From assembly GCA_910586605.1 (NCBI GenBank), contig CAJUJR010000022.1, forward strand, positions 1-32,496: DNA of 32,496 bases. Direction: 5' to 3'. The DNA comes from an uncultured Lachnospiraceae bacterium. Lineage in GTDB: Bacteria > Bacillota > Clostridia > Lachnospirales > Lachnospiraceae. A program made the translations under genes and the position numbers. Below the pieces are notes generated by a model that saw only the letters and a list, made by a program, of their open reading frames with translations, did no database searches and was not told the origin of the DNA. Shown here piece after piece: positions 1 to 7,308 of the stretch; within the stretch, counting starts at the first letter, position 1; the number at the start of each line of letters is the position of its first letter.

Positions 1-32
1 CATGCTGCACATAATGAAAGCGATTCATAGGG

Positions 33-85
33 GAAGATATTTTTTATTTCCTTAAGTCCGGCTACGATTGGCTGTGAATAGTAAC
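33..85 (+). repeat. Left copy of an inverted dispersed repeat (53 bp)
   Basis: This 53-bp stretch, beginning GAAGATATTTTTTATTT and ending GAATAGTAAC, matches the reverse complement of the last 53 bases of the window (32444-32496) with about five substitutions. The two copies face each other across about 32 kb. A GAATAGTAAC end also occurs near 3704-3713 and a variant near 14045-14055. It looks like the end of a dispersed non-coding element. No coding function is visible. Confidence 0.75.
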
Positions 86-135
86 ATTTACTTTTTATGA
101 TTGCCATGAGCCATAAAGAGTAAATGATGTTGCCC
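84..135. repeat. Imperfect hairpin continuing the dispersed repeat
   Basis: ACATTTACTTTTTATG (84-99) is followed after about 12 nt by CATAAAGAGTAAATGATGT (112-130), which can pair with it apart from a 3-nt bulge and one mismatch. The right arm, read on the minus strand, belongs to the motif GCATTTACTTTTT that recurs at 14162-14185 (-) and 22038-22059 (+). The rest of 136-230 is short AT-rich spacer downstream of the XRE gene. It contains a weak AGCGTTTTTT/AAAAAACGCT inverted repeat (166-195) that may act in termination. Confidence 0.5.
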
Positions 136-230
136 TGTAAAAGTCTTGTTGATGCCCACTTCGCCAGCGTTTTTTTCTTTGCACCAAAAAACGCTCTTCG
201 CAGCTTATTCAGTTAGTTTGCGGCAAGCCC

Positions 231-551
231 TTACTTATTTCGTTCTCCCAAAAGCTGGTAAATTTGCTGGAGCAGGACTTTGTCATCAAATGTTAAATGG
301 CTGGATGGGTTGTCAAACAGCTTGTCGGCTAAGTGGGGATTTAGGTATTCGCCCAATAAAATTTCATTTGGCGTCGTATTTAATGCCTGGCAAAGGGTAA
401 GGAGGGTATCAAGGGACATTTTTCCGCTTCCACATTCAATATGCGATACATGGTTATTGGAAAGATTTATTAATTCAGCTAATTCCGCTTGCGTAAGTTT
501 CATCTCTTTTCTTTTGTTTTTCACATTTTGCCCGATTTGTTTTAAATTCAT
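231..551 (-). CDS. XRE-family (Cro/C1-type) transcriptional regulator
   Basis: A 106-residue DNA-binding protein. Residues about 6-60 form a classic HTH_3 domain: an N-terminal helix, then LTQAELAELINLSNNHVSHIE as the helix-turn-helix, then the MSLDTLLTLCQALNTTP segment typical of XRE proteins. The remaining 45 residues are a short polar tail with no recognised effector domain. The ATG at 551 has a purine-rich site (AGGAGAAACAGG) just upstream on the minus strand. It diverges from the small ORF at 779, so it could regulate itself or that ORF; this is inferred from layout only. Its partner and ligand are unknown. Family assignment is secure, specific role is not. Confidence 0.9.
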   Translation of the reverse strand: MNLKQIGQNVKNKRKEMKLTQAELAELINLSNNHVSHIECGSGKMSLDTLLTLCQALNTTPNEILLGEYLNPHLADKLFDNPSSHLTFDDKVLLQQIYQLLGERNK

Positions 552-707
552 AATTCCTGTTTCTCCTGATTTAAACGATTCAATGTATCAAAATTATTTC
601 TAATGATTTTTGCTTTTTATGATGTACTTTTGCCCATAAAATGGTAGGATTGTTAAAAATAGGATAACAAGATAAAATGTTGAATAAAACAAACTATTGG
701 GGATATA

Positions 708-736
708 TTGCCTTAATAAGGATAGTATGATATGAT
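708..736 (+). promoter_or_regulatory. Candidate sigma-A promoter for the 59-aa ORF
   Basis: TTGCCT (708-713) and TATGAT (731-736) are separated by 17 bp, a good housekeeping-type promoter about 40 bp ahead of the ATG at 779. The interval 552-707 shows nothing else convincing beyond presumed divergent promoter DNA for the XRE gene. Confidence 0.5.
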
Positions 737-778
737 TTTCAGGGTTACCGAGGCGTCTTATATGGAAAGGATAAAAAT

Positions 779-958
779 ATGACAAAAAAACAGATAGATA
801 AAATAGTAGAGCCATTTTTAGCAGAAAGCAGGGAATTGGGTAAAATGTTAACAAAGGAAGAGATAGGGCAAAGGGTAGGGGAAGAATATTCCAAAGGGCA
901 AAAAGAGCGGATTTTTTGCCGTTACCGCTATTTATCTTCTGTTCAGGGGAAGGAGTAG
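779..958 (+). CDS. Small hypothetical protein, 59 aa
   Basis: A short ORF beginning ATG ACA AAA AAA CAG and ending at TAG (956-958). It is preceded by GGAAAGG (764-770) eight bases before the ATG and by a plausible promoter at 708-736. The product is Lys/Glu-rich and soluble (starts MTKKQIDKIVEPFLAES, ends YRYLSSVQGKE), with no signal peptide and no family I recognise. Its position opposite an XRE regulator resembles small regulated or antagonist genes, but nothing in the sequence proves this. The combination of promoter, ribosome site and ORF argues that it is real. The overlapping minus-strand ORF is hydrophobic and low complexity and looks spurious. Confidence 0.5.
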   Translation: MTKKQIDKIVEPFLAESRELGKMLTKEEIGQRVGEEYSKGQKERIFCRYRYLSSVQGKE

Positions 959-965
959 TTACAAA

Positions 966-1005
966 TTACTAAATTATTTTGAAAAAAAGTATAGTAATTT
1001 AGTAA
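966..1005. repeat. Perfect 11-bp inverted repeat downstream of the small ORF
   Basis: TTACTAAATTA (966-976) pairs perfectly with TAATTTAGTAA (995-1005) around an 18-nt A-rich loop. It starts 7 bases after the stop of the 59-aa ORF. It may be a weak AT-rich terminator or an operator for the next gene; it lacks the G/C-rich stem expected of a strong terminator. Confidence 0.5.
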
Positions 1006-1041
1006 ATTTTAGGTTGAAAATATATTCTTTGTGTGATAGTC

Positions 1042-1069
1042 TTGGTGTAGATGTATTAATTAGGATAAT
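1042..1069 (+). promoter_or_regulatory. Weak candidate promoter for the surface protein gene
   Basis: TTGGTG (1042-1047) and GATAAT (1064-1069) with 16 bp spacing lie about 85 bp upstream of the TTG start at 1154. An alternative -35-like TTGAAA sits at 1014. The call is tentative. Confidence 0.3.
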
Positions 1070-1153
1070 GTTGTCTTGGAGGTGGTGGTAAAAAGTAACA
1101 AAGGCAAAGAGGGAGATTTGTAAGAAGAGTTGATTATGAGAGGAGGAATTATT

Positions 1154-3319
1154 TTGAAAAGATTTAAACAAATATTTGGAGTGGTATTGGCATTATGCCT
1201 TGTAGTTACCCAATTTCCAACGGGGGGGGGTAAAAGTGCAAAAGCTGGTACAGAGACAAAGAAAGAAATAGTATCCAGTAAGATATCGTTTACATATGAA
1301 GAGACAGGCTCGTCTGCGTCATCTTTTAAGTATAAAGACAAAGAGGTAGCCGGATTTAATGGAAAAGGTGAGTATGAAATAGAGGACGCAGGCACTTATA
1401 CTGCTGCCGGATATACAGAACTTGGGATTTTTGCGAGCGATGCAGAGTACACCTTGAAAAATGTAGTACTGACAATAAATGGGAAATATGAGTTTGTATT
1501 GAAGGATACAGGATATTGTTGGAACGATGGCGGGGTATACAAGTTAGATTTGGGAAACATCTATTATGAAGCGGAGAAAATATCATATACATCCAAGGAT
1601 GGGAAAGCAACACTGAAATATGACGCAGACGCAAATCTGGTTGTATTATTAGTAATAGAAGATGGAAATAGTCCTGCGCCGGAAGAAACAAAAACAGATA
1701 TCATATCCAGCAAGCTAACATTTACATATGAAGAGACAGGCTCGTCTGCGTCATCTTTTAAGTATAAAGACAAAGAGGTAGCCGGATTTAATGGAAAAGG
1801 TGAGTATGAAATAGAGGACGCAGGCACTTATACTGCTGCCGGATATACAGAACTTGGGATTTTTGCGAGCGATGCAGAGTACACCTTGAAAAATGTAGTA
1901 CTGACAATAAATGGGAAATATGAGTTTGTATTGAAGGATACAGGATATTGTTGGAACGATGGCGGGGTATACAAGTTAGATTTGGGAAACATCTATTATG
2001 AAGCGGAGAAAATATCATACACATCCAAGGATGGGAAAGCAACTCTGAAGTATGATGGAAGCCTTATTTCATTATTTGCATTGGCTGATGGTTCTGGCGA
2101 TCAGAATCCAGGCGGCGATGATACCCAAAAACCTGAAAAAGTAAAGACCGAGCTTACTTCAGTTAAACTTTCCTTTACATATGAAAAAGCAGCAGAAGGA
2201 ACAGCCACTGTTTTAAAAGTTTGCAATGCAGATGCAGGCGGATTTGCCGGGGATGGCACATATGAAGTAGATATTGCCGAGGAGGCATGGCTTACATGGG
2301 ATAAAACAGGGTTTTATGATCTTGGGTTTGTTGAGAGTGATGCAGGGTATACATTAAAAAATGTTATGTTAACTGTAAATGGCGTACATGAGTTTATATT
2401 AGGGGAAACGTTGGCCTCAGAGTTTAAAGATGAGAAGCATAAGGTGGATTTTCCAAACTGCTGGAGTCCTGATTATGCTGCCGGGGATGTTTTATTTACA
2501 TCAAAGGATGGCAAAGCGACCATTGTATTTGGAGGCAATAATGTAGTGCTTTCTTTGTATGTGGAGTCAGATAAAGCGCCAACTCCGACAAAAAAGCCAA
2601 ACAGGCCATATTATCCTGTAATTGTTTCAACGCCTACCCCAACGGTAGAGCCTACAGTAGAGCCAACTGCAATACCAACAGCAACGCCTACTGTAACTCC
2701 AACCACAGCGCCAACTGCAATACCAACAGTAAAGCCTACGGTGGCGCCAACTATCGTTCCAACAGCAGCGCCTACCATTGCACCAACAGTAGAACCAACA
2801 GAGGCTCCGACGGAAGCGCCAGCAGAAAAACCAACAGAGGCTCCTGCAACACCTACAAAAGCGCCTGCTGAAAAGGTACAGAAGGGAGATAAGGTTACGG
2901 TTTCTGGGGAAAAATATGTAGTAACGAATACTTCCAAGAAGACAGTGGAATATGTTGCAGCTAAAAACAGTAAAAAGAAAACAGTTTCTGTTCCTGAGAC
3001 AGTTAAGGTTTCTGTAAACGGGAAAAAGGTAACCTATAAAGTAACAAGTATTAAGAATAGTGCATTTAAGAACAACAAAAAAGTTGAGAAGATTACTGTT
3101 GGTAAGAATATTAAGACGATTGGAAAAGATGCATTTAAAAATTGTAAGAACTTAAAGACAATTGTAATTAAATCGACGTCGCTTACAAAAATTGGAAAAG
3201 ACGCTTTGAAGGGGACGGTGAAAAAGTTAGTAATTAAGGTTCCGGCAAAGAAGGTTTCTGCGTACAAGAAACTCTTCAAAAAGAAAGGAAATAACAATAT
3301 AGCAATTAAGAAAGCATAA
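1154..3319 (+). CDS. Secreted repeat surface protein with Thr-Pro stalk and LRR-like C-terminal domain
   Basis: A cell-surface protein of about 721 residues. I place the start at the TTG at 1154 because AGGAGG (1141-1146) lies seven bases upstream and the protein then opens with a textbook signal peptide (KRFKQIFGVVLALCLVV, cleavage near SAKAG). The longer ATG reading from 1130 would put the ribosome site inside the gene. Order: two almost identical 112-aa modules (residues about 46-157 and 190-301), a diverged third module (about 334-471), a Pro-Thr-rich stalk (about 475-574), and a Lys-rich C-terminal region with LRR_5/BspA-like repeats (IKNSAFKNNKKVEKITVG, then GKDAFKNCKNLKTIVIK). Such C-termini are common on Lachnospiraceae wall proteins and may bind the envelope. 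A run of nine G (1222-1230) lies just after the signal peptide core. Ligand unknown; probably adhesion or glycan binding (inference). Confidence 0.85.
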   Translation: MKRFKQIFGVVLALCLVVTQFPTGGGKSAKAGTETKKEIVSSKISFTYEETGSSASSFKYKDKEVAGFNGKGEYEIEDAGTYTAAGYTELGIFASDAEYTLKNVVLTINGKYEFVLKDTGYCWNDGGVYKLDLGNIYYEAEKISYTSKDGKATLKYDADANLVVLLVIEDGNSPAPEETKTDIISSKLTFTYEETGSSASSFKYKDKEVAGFNGKGEYEIEDAGTYTAAGYTELGIFASDAEYTLKNVVLTINGKYEFVLKDTGYCWNDGGVYKLDLGNIYYEAEKISYTSKDGKATLKYDGSLISLFALADGSGDQNPGGDDTQKPEKVKTELTSVKLSFTYEKAAEGTATVLKVCNADAGGFAGDGTYEVDIAEEAWLTWDKTGFYDLGFVESDAGYTLKNVMLTVNGVHEFILGETLASEFKDEKHKVDFPNCWSPDYAAGDVLFTSKDGKATIVFGGNNVVLSLYVESDKAPTPTKKPNRPYYPVIVSTPTPTVEPTVEPTAIPTATPTVTPTTAPTAIPTVKPTVAPTIVPTAAPTIAPTVEPTEAPTEAPAEKPTEAPATPTKAPAEKVQKGDKVTVSGEKYVVTNTSKKTVEYVAAKNSKKKTVSVPETVKVSVNGKKVTYKVTSIKNSAFKNNKKVEKITVGKNIKTIGKDAFKNCKNLKTIVIKSTSLTKIGKDALKGTVKKLVIKVPAKKVSAYKKLFKKKGNNNIAIKKA
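1222..1230 (+). repeat. Nine-G homopolymer tract in the coding region
   Basis: The codons run ACG GGG GGG GGT AAA. One extra G would create a TAA stop immediately after the tract, and loss of one G leads to TAG 13 codons past the tract. Either change silences the surface protein near its N-terminus. This is the arrangement of a slipped-strand phase-variation switch, although a homopolymer sequencing error is also possible. Confidence 0.7.
1289..1623 (+). repeat. Direct repeat copy 1 (335 bp) in the surface protein gene
   Basis: This matches 1721-2055 at an offset of 432 bp (144 codons). Only three substitutions are visible, all in the last 40 bp and all synonymous. It encodes one module of about 112 aa. 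Confidence 0.95.
1721..2055 (+). repeat. Direct repeat copy 2 (335 bp) in the surface protein gene
   Basis: Second copy of the in-frame duplication at 1289-1623. The near-identity at silent sites implies a recent duplication or ongoing gene conversion. The third module (about 2154-2565) is related at protein level but well diverged in DNA. Confidence 0.95.
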
Positions 3320-3415
3320 CAGAATTAATTCATGCTGTTTTATATGTAAAACAGGATAATTTATAGTAGGCAGTATTTTGAACGCTGATTTGTATTCAGA
3401 GAATTGCTGAAATCA

Positions 3416-3459
3416 AAAAGTCCAGATACCAACTATTTTTTAGTGGTATCTGGACTTTT
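3416..3459. terminator. Strong bidirectional rho-independent terminator
   Basis: AAAAGTCCAGATACCA (3416-3431) and TGGTATCTGGACTTTT (3444-3459) form a perfect 16-bp stem around a 12-nt T-rich loop. The stem starts with A and ends with T, so it can work in both directions. It would end the surface protein transcript and, on the other strand, transcription from the relic at 3492-3695. Confidence 0.85.
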
Positions 3460-3491
3460 GCTGTGTGTGACAGTTCCTAACCATAGACAGT

Positions 3492-3695
3492 TTAAATGCC
3501 ATATTCCTCCAATAATTTCTGTTGATAGTCAGGATTGTCTGAGGAACGTTTTAAATCGTCAAAACGCTTATCATTAACTATCAGTACATTCAGTTTATTA
3601 ATATGAAAGCATGAGTAAAAGTCAGGTTCTTTATTAAATAATATAAAGTCCAGAATGCTGATGCTGACACACTTTCTAAATACATCATATTTTTG
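3492..3695 (-). pseudogene. Relic of an Rpn-type PD-(D/E)XK nuclease/transposase
   Basis: Read on the minus strand, an open frame ending at TAA (3492-3494) encodes about 67 residues including KYDVFRKCVSISILDF, ILFNKEPDFYSCFHI and a tail ending QQKLLEEYGI. The stretch VSISILDF...LF...EPDFYSCFHI matches the segment following the catalytic core in Rpn/PDDEXK_2 family recombination-promoting nucleases, which are usually about 280-330 aa. Only this internal part with an odd tail remains; no start codon or ribosome site is present. The upstream break falls at GAATAGTAAC (3704-3713), the end sequence of the dispersed repeat. I regard it as a decayed, truncated gene. Confidence 0.6.
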
Positions 3696-3751
3696 GCTTG
3701 CTGAATAGTAACTTTAGTTCTTTTCTCATAGGATAGATGAAGCTGCATATA

Positions 3752-3780
3752 TTGCTATTTTGAGAAATTTGCAGTAAAAT
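3752..3780 (+). promoter_or_regulatory. Candidate promoter for dut
   Basis: TTGCTA (3752-3757) and TAAAAT (3775-3780) are spaced 17 bp, about 65 bp ahead of the dut ATG. Otherwise 3320-3844 holds only the terminator at 3416 and the nuclease relic at 3492. Confidence 0.4.
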
Positions 3781-3844
3781 GGACAAAGTTTTTTAGTTCT
3801 GCGGGTGCGTTCGCGCGAATAAAAGAAAAGAGGAGTAAAATACA

Positions 3845-4279
3845 ATGGAACAGATAAAGGTGAAATATTTTTCTAATGAGATTGAAAAACTTGCTTATAT
3901 AGATGGGAAATCAGATTGGATTGACCTCAGGGCTTCGGAAGAAGTTTCGTTAAAACAGGGAGAGTTCAAGTTAATCCCACTGGGGGTTGCGATGGAACTT
4001 CCGGAAGGGTATGAGGCGCATATTGTGCCAAGAAGCAGTACATATAAAAATTTTGGTATTATTCAGGCCAATCATTGCGGCATTGTAGATGGCTCTTATT
4101 GCGGTGATAATGATATGTGGAAGATGCCGGTAATTGCCATGCGTGATACACAGATACACGTGAATGACAGAATTTGCCAGTTCCGGATAATGGAAAATCA
4201 GCCAAAACTTTGCTTTGAAGAGGTGGAACATCTGGAAGGGGCAGACAGGGGCGGGTTTGGCTCGACCGGAAAGCAGTAG
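3845..4279 (+). CDS. dut: dUTP diphosphatase (dUTPase-like)
   Basis: A 144-residue trimeric-type dUTPase, which hydrolyses dUTP to dUMP and pyrophosphate to keep uracil out of DNA and supply dTMP synthesis. The five family motifs are visible in order: DLRAS (about 28-32, motif 1), PRSSTYKNFG (about 62-71, motif 2), GIVDGSYCGDNDMWKMPV (motif 3), RICQFRI (motif 4) and RGGFGSTG near the C-terminus (motif 5, the phosphate-binding arm). Length is typical. AGAGGAG (3829-3835) lies ten bases before the ATG. It stands alone between an accessory region and the leuB promoter. A related dCTP deaminase is less likely because the motif 3 and motif 5 pattern is that of dUTPase. Confidence 0.88.
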   Translation: MEQIKVKYFSNEIEKLAYIDGKSDWIDLRASEEVSLKQGEFKLIPLGVAMELPEGYEAHIVPRSSTYKNFGIIQANHCGIVDGSYCGDNDMWKMPVIAMRDTQIHVNDRICQFRIMENQPKLCFEEVEHLEGADRGGFGSTGKQ

Positions 4280-4316
4280 GATGAAGGAGTAGGATGAAGG
4301 TATTAAGGAATCACGC

Positions 4317-4345
4317 TTGACATAAATTTGATTTCTGTATACACT
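4317..4345 (+). promoter_or_regulatory. Promoter upstream of leuB
   Basis: A consensus TTGACA (4317-4322) and TACACT (4340-4345) at 17 bp spacing start a leader of about 95 nt ahead of leuB. No T-box or riboswitch-size fold fits in this leader. Confidence 0.6.
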
Positions 4346-4365
4346 ATATTCTATGGTGTATATAA

Positions 4366-4412
4366 GGGACTGTAGACAGGTCAAGATGCGTCAGTTATTT
4401 TCCTACAGTTCC
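4366..4412 (+). repeat. Hairpin-capable repeat fragment in the leuB leader
   Basis: GGGACTGTAG (4366-4375) can pair with CTACAGTTCC (4403-4412). The ACAGTTCCTAAGG end equals the terminus of the palindromic element at 23284-23446, so this may be an internally deleted copy. It would sit in the leuB transcript leader. Confidence 0.45.
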
Positions 4413-4445
4413 TAAGGATATTATATATAGAGAGGATGCGTTAGG

Positions 4446-5528
4446 ATGGAATATAAAATAGCAGCAATTGCCGGTGATGGAATCGGTCCGGAGATTGTAA
4501 GGGAAGCAAGGAAAGTGTTGTCTAAGATAGGGGAGAAGTTTCAACATACGTTTACATATGAGGAGCTGTTGATGGGCGGCTGTTCAATTGATGTGTATGG
4601 GGAATCCCTGACAGATGAAACACTGGAAAAGGCAAAGACATGTGATTCTGTTTTATTGGGGGCAGTTGGCGGCAATGTCGGGCAGTCGAATTGGTATCAG
4701 ATTGAGCCAGAGAAGCGTCCAGAAGCAGGTCTTTTAAAAATCCGCAAGGGGCTAGGGCTGTATGCAAATATCCGTCCGGCGGTTCTTTTTGATGAGCTTT
4801 CCGTAGCATGTCCGTTAAAGCCGGAACTGATAGAAGGCGGCTTTGATTTTGTAGTAATGCGGGAACTGACTGGCGGGCTTTATTTTGGGGAGCGCAAGAC
4901 AGTGGAGGAAAATGGGGTTCTAAAGGCAATTGATACCCTGACATATGATGAAAATGAAATCCGCAGAATTGCAAAATGGGGCTTTGATGTTGCAATGAAG
5001 CGCAACAAAAAAGTTTGCAGTGTGGATAAAGCAAATGTACTGGATTCTTCCAGGCTTTGGAGGAAAGTGGTAAAAGAAGTTGCTGCTGATTATCCTGATG
5101 TGGAATTGACGGATATGCTGGTTGATAATTGTGCGATGCAGCTTGTACGTGACCCAAAGCAGTTTGATGTAATTTTGACAGAAAATATGTTTGGTGATAT
5201 TCTGTCGGATGAAGCAAGTATGGTAACTGGTTCAATAGGGATGCTTTCTTCTGCAAGCCTTGGGGCTACGAAACTTGGGCTGTATGAGCCTAGCCATGGT
5301 TCTGCGCCGGATATTGCAGGGCAGGATAAGGCAAATCCAATTGCAACGATTCTTTCTGCAGCAATGATGCTCCGCTATTCATTTGATTTGGAAAAGGAAG
5401 CAAATGCTGTGGAAGAAGCAGTAAAGAAGGTCTTAAAGGATGGTTACCGTACCATAGATATTATGTCGGAAGGAAAGACACAGGTCGGAACCGCACAGAT
5501 GGGCGATTTAATCTGTGATAATATATAA
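4446..5528 (+). CDS. leuB: 3-isopropylmalate dehydrogenase
   Basis: Oxidises and decarboxylates 3-isopropylmalate with NAD+, third step of leucine synthesis, in the cytoplasm. The 360-residue length is normal. Family marks: AGDGIGPE at residues 9-16, LYANIRPA and the substrate-binding REL-TGGLYFG segment, the metal-binding DNCAMQL and MFGDILSDEAS segments, and the NAD-binding EPSHGSAPDIAGQDKANP loop. AGAGAGGATG precedes the ATG. ilvD follows after about 15 bases, so the two are cotranscribed. leuA and leuCD are not in this window. Leucine, isoleucine and valine steps are mixed in one operon here. Confidence 0.95.
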   Translation: MEYKIAAIAGDGIGPEIVREARKVLSKIGEKFQHTFTYEELLMGGCSIDVYGESLTDETLEKAKTCDSVLLGAVGGNVGQSNWYQIEPEKRPEAGLLKIRKGLGLYANIRPAVLFDELSVACPLKPELIEGGFDFVVMRELTGGLYFGERKTVEENGVLKAIDTLTYDENEIRRIAKWGFDVAMKRNKKVCSVDKANVLDSSRLWRKVVKEVAADYPDVELTDMLVDNCAMQLVRDPKQFDVILTENMFGDILSDEASMVTGSIGMLSSASLGATKLGLYEPSHGSAPDIAGQDKANPIATILSAAMMLRYSFDLEKEANAVEEAVKKVLKDGYRTIDIMSEGKTQVGTAQMGDLICDNI

Positions 5529-5543
5529 AAGGAGGAAATGCAA

Positions 5544-7208
5544 ATGAAAAGTGATGCAGTAAAAAAAGGGATGCAGACAGCCCCGCAGCGTTCATTGTTT
5601 AATGCACTGGGGCTTACTGAAGAAGAACTGGAAAAGCCATTAGTTGGGATTGTCAGCTCGTACAATGAAATTGTACCTGGGCATATGAATATAGATAAAA
5701 TTGTGGAAGCTGTTAAAATGGGAGTCGCTATGGCTGGCGGCACGCCAATTGTATTTCCGGCAATTGCTGTTTGTGACGGAATTGCGATGGGGCATGTCGG
5801 CATGAAATATTCCCTGGTAACAAGGGATTTGATTGCTGATTCAACAGAGTGCATGGCAACAGCGCACCAGTTTGATGCACTCGTAATGGTGCCAAATTGT
5901 GATAAAAATGTACCGGGGCTTTTGATGGCGGCGGCGCGCCTGAATGTACCAACAATATTTGTCAGCGGTGGGCCAATGCTTGCAGGCCATGTAAAAGGAG
6001 AGAAAACAAGCCTTTCCTCTATGTTTGAGGCAGTTGGCGCCCATGCGGCAGGGAAAATTACTGCAGAAGAGGTAGATGATTATGTATGTAATGCCTGCCC
6101 AACCTGTGGTTCTTGTTCTGGGATGTATACAGCAAACAGCATGAACTGCCTGACAGAGGCAATTGGCATGGGGCTTCGTGGAAATGGCACCGTTCCGGCT
6201 GTTTATTCCCAGAGGTTAAAGATTGCAAAACATGCAGGGATGAAGGTAATGGAGCTTTTGGAAAAGAATATACGCCCAAGGGATATCCTGACAAAAGAAG
6301 CATTTGAAAATGCCCTGACGATTGATATGGCACTTGGATGTTCCACGAATACAATGCTCCATCTTCCGGCAATTGCCCATGAAGCGGGCGTGGAAATCAA
6401 TCTGGACATTGCAAACCAGATCAGTGCAAAGACCCCGAACCTCTGCCATCTGGCGCCTGCCGGGCATCATTATATGGAAGAGTTAAACGAGGCAGGCGGC
6501 ATTTACGCAGTTATGAATGAATTAAATAAAAAAGGGCTGCTTCATACGGATTTGGTTACTGCAACTGGAAAGACAGTTGGGGAAAATATTGCAGGCTGTG
6601 AAAACAGGAACAAAGAGATTATCCGCCCAATTGAAGAACCATATAGCGAAACAGGCGGAATCGCTGTGCTGCGTGGCAATATCGCGCCAGACAGCTGTGT
6701 GGTAAAACGTTCTGCTGTTGTTCCGGAAATGATGGTACACGAAGGTCCTGCAAGGGTATTTGACTGTGAAGAGGATGCGATTGAGGCAATTAAAGGCGGC
6801 AGGATTGTTGCAGGAGATGTTGTGGTAATCCGTTATGAAGGGCCAAAGGGCGGGCCTGGTATGCGTGAGATGTTAAACCCAACTTCTGCGATTGCGGGCA
6901 TGGGGCTTGGCTCCAGCGTGGCTTTAATTACAGACGGCCGTTTTTCCGGGGCTTCCAGGGGGGCATCAATTGGCCATGTATCGCCGGAGGCGGCAGTCGG
7001 CGGGCCGATTGCATTGATTGAGGAAGGGGATATTATTTCCATAAATATTCCAGAAAATACAATTGATGTAAAGCTTTCGGAAGAAGAGCTTTCCAGCAGG
7101 AAAGAGAAGTGGGCGCCAAAAGAGCCAAAGGTAAAAACAGGTTATCTGGCAAGGTATGCTTCTATGGTTACATCAGCAGACAGGGGCGCCGTACTTGAAA
7201 TTAAGTAA
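5544..7208 (+). CDS. ilvD: Dihydroxy-acid dehydratase
   Basis: Iron-sulfur enzyme that dehydrates 2,3-dihydroxy-isovalerate and the isoleucine analogue to the 2-keto acids. I chose the ATG at 5544 over 5538 because AAAGGAGG ends at 5535, leaving 8 rather than 2 bases of spacing; this gives 554 aa. Cluster-ligand cysteines lie in NCDKNVPG (C119) and CPTCGSCSGMYTANSMN (C185, C188, C191), and GCSTNTMLHLPA is the conserved ILVD segment. It sits between leuB and ilvB in one transcription unit. About 100 bases separate it from ilvB, so some internal regulation is possible. Confidence 0.95.
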   Translation: MKSDAVKKGMQTAPQRSLFNALGLTEEELEKPLVGIVSSYNEIVPGHMNIDKIVEAVKMGVAMAGGTPIVFPAIAVCDGIAMGHVGMKYSLVTRDLIADSTECMATAHQFDALVMVPNCDKNVPGLLMAAARLNVPTIFVSGGPMLAGHVKGEKTSLSSMFEAVGAHAAGKITAEEVDDYVCNACPTCGSCSGMYTANSMNCLTEAIGMGLRGNGTVPAVYSQRLKIAKHAGMKVMELLEKNIRPRDILTKEAFENALTIDMALGCSTNTMLHLPAIAHEAGVEINLDIANQISAKTPNLCHLAPAGHHYMEELNEAGGIYAVMNELNKKGLLHTDLVTATGKTVGENIAGCENRNKEIIRPIEEPYSETGGIAVLRGNIAPDSCVVKRSAVVPEMMVHEGPARVFDCEEDAIEAIKGGRIVAGDVVVIRYEGPKGGPGMREMLNPTSAIAGMGLGSSVALITDGRFSGASRGASIGHVSPEAAVGGPIALIEEGDIISINIPENTIDVKLSEEELSSRKEKWAPKEPKVKTGYLARYASMVTSADRGAVLEIK

Positions 7209-7308
7209 TGGACAGAAGAGCATAGAACGGTGAAAATACGCTCCAGTGTGTGGGCTGCATTATTACATGCGGCAGTACGCTGGTATAAATATAAAATGGA
7301 GGAGTAAC

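Noticed and set aside
600..854. 84-aa hydrophobic minus-strand ORF
   Set aside because: Low-complexity AT-rich translation overlapping the better supported 59-aa gene and its promoter; no ribosome site.
1130..1153. Upstream ATG start for the surface protein
   Set aside because: The AGGAGG site falls inside this extension and the signal peptide begins properly only at the TTG at 1154.
1289..2055. CRISPR-like or mobile repeat array
   Set aside because: The repeats are in-frame protein modules of 335 bp, not short spaced repeats.
2611..2937. 108-aa Gly/Val-rich minus-strand ORF
   Set aside because: Antisense shadow of the Thr-Pro stalk of the surface protein; low complexity mirrors the repeats.
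4294..4320. 8-codon ORF as a leuB leader peptide
   Set aside because: It ends at the TTGACA promoter, so it would not be in the leuB transcript.
4280..4445. T-box or leucine riboswitch before leuB
   Set aside because: The transcribed leader is only about 95 nt from the TTGACA promoter and shows no T-box core or specifier stem; only a repeat-derived hairpin is visible.
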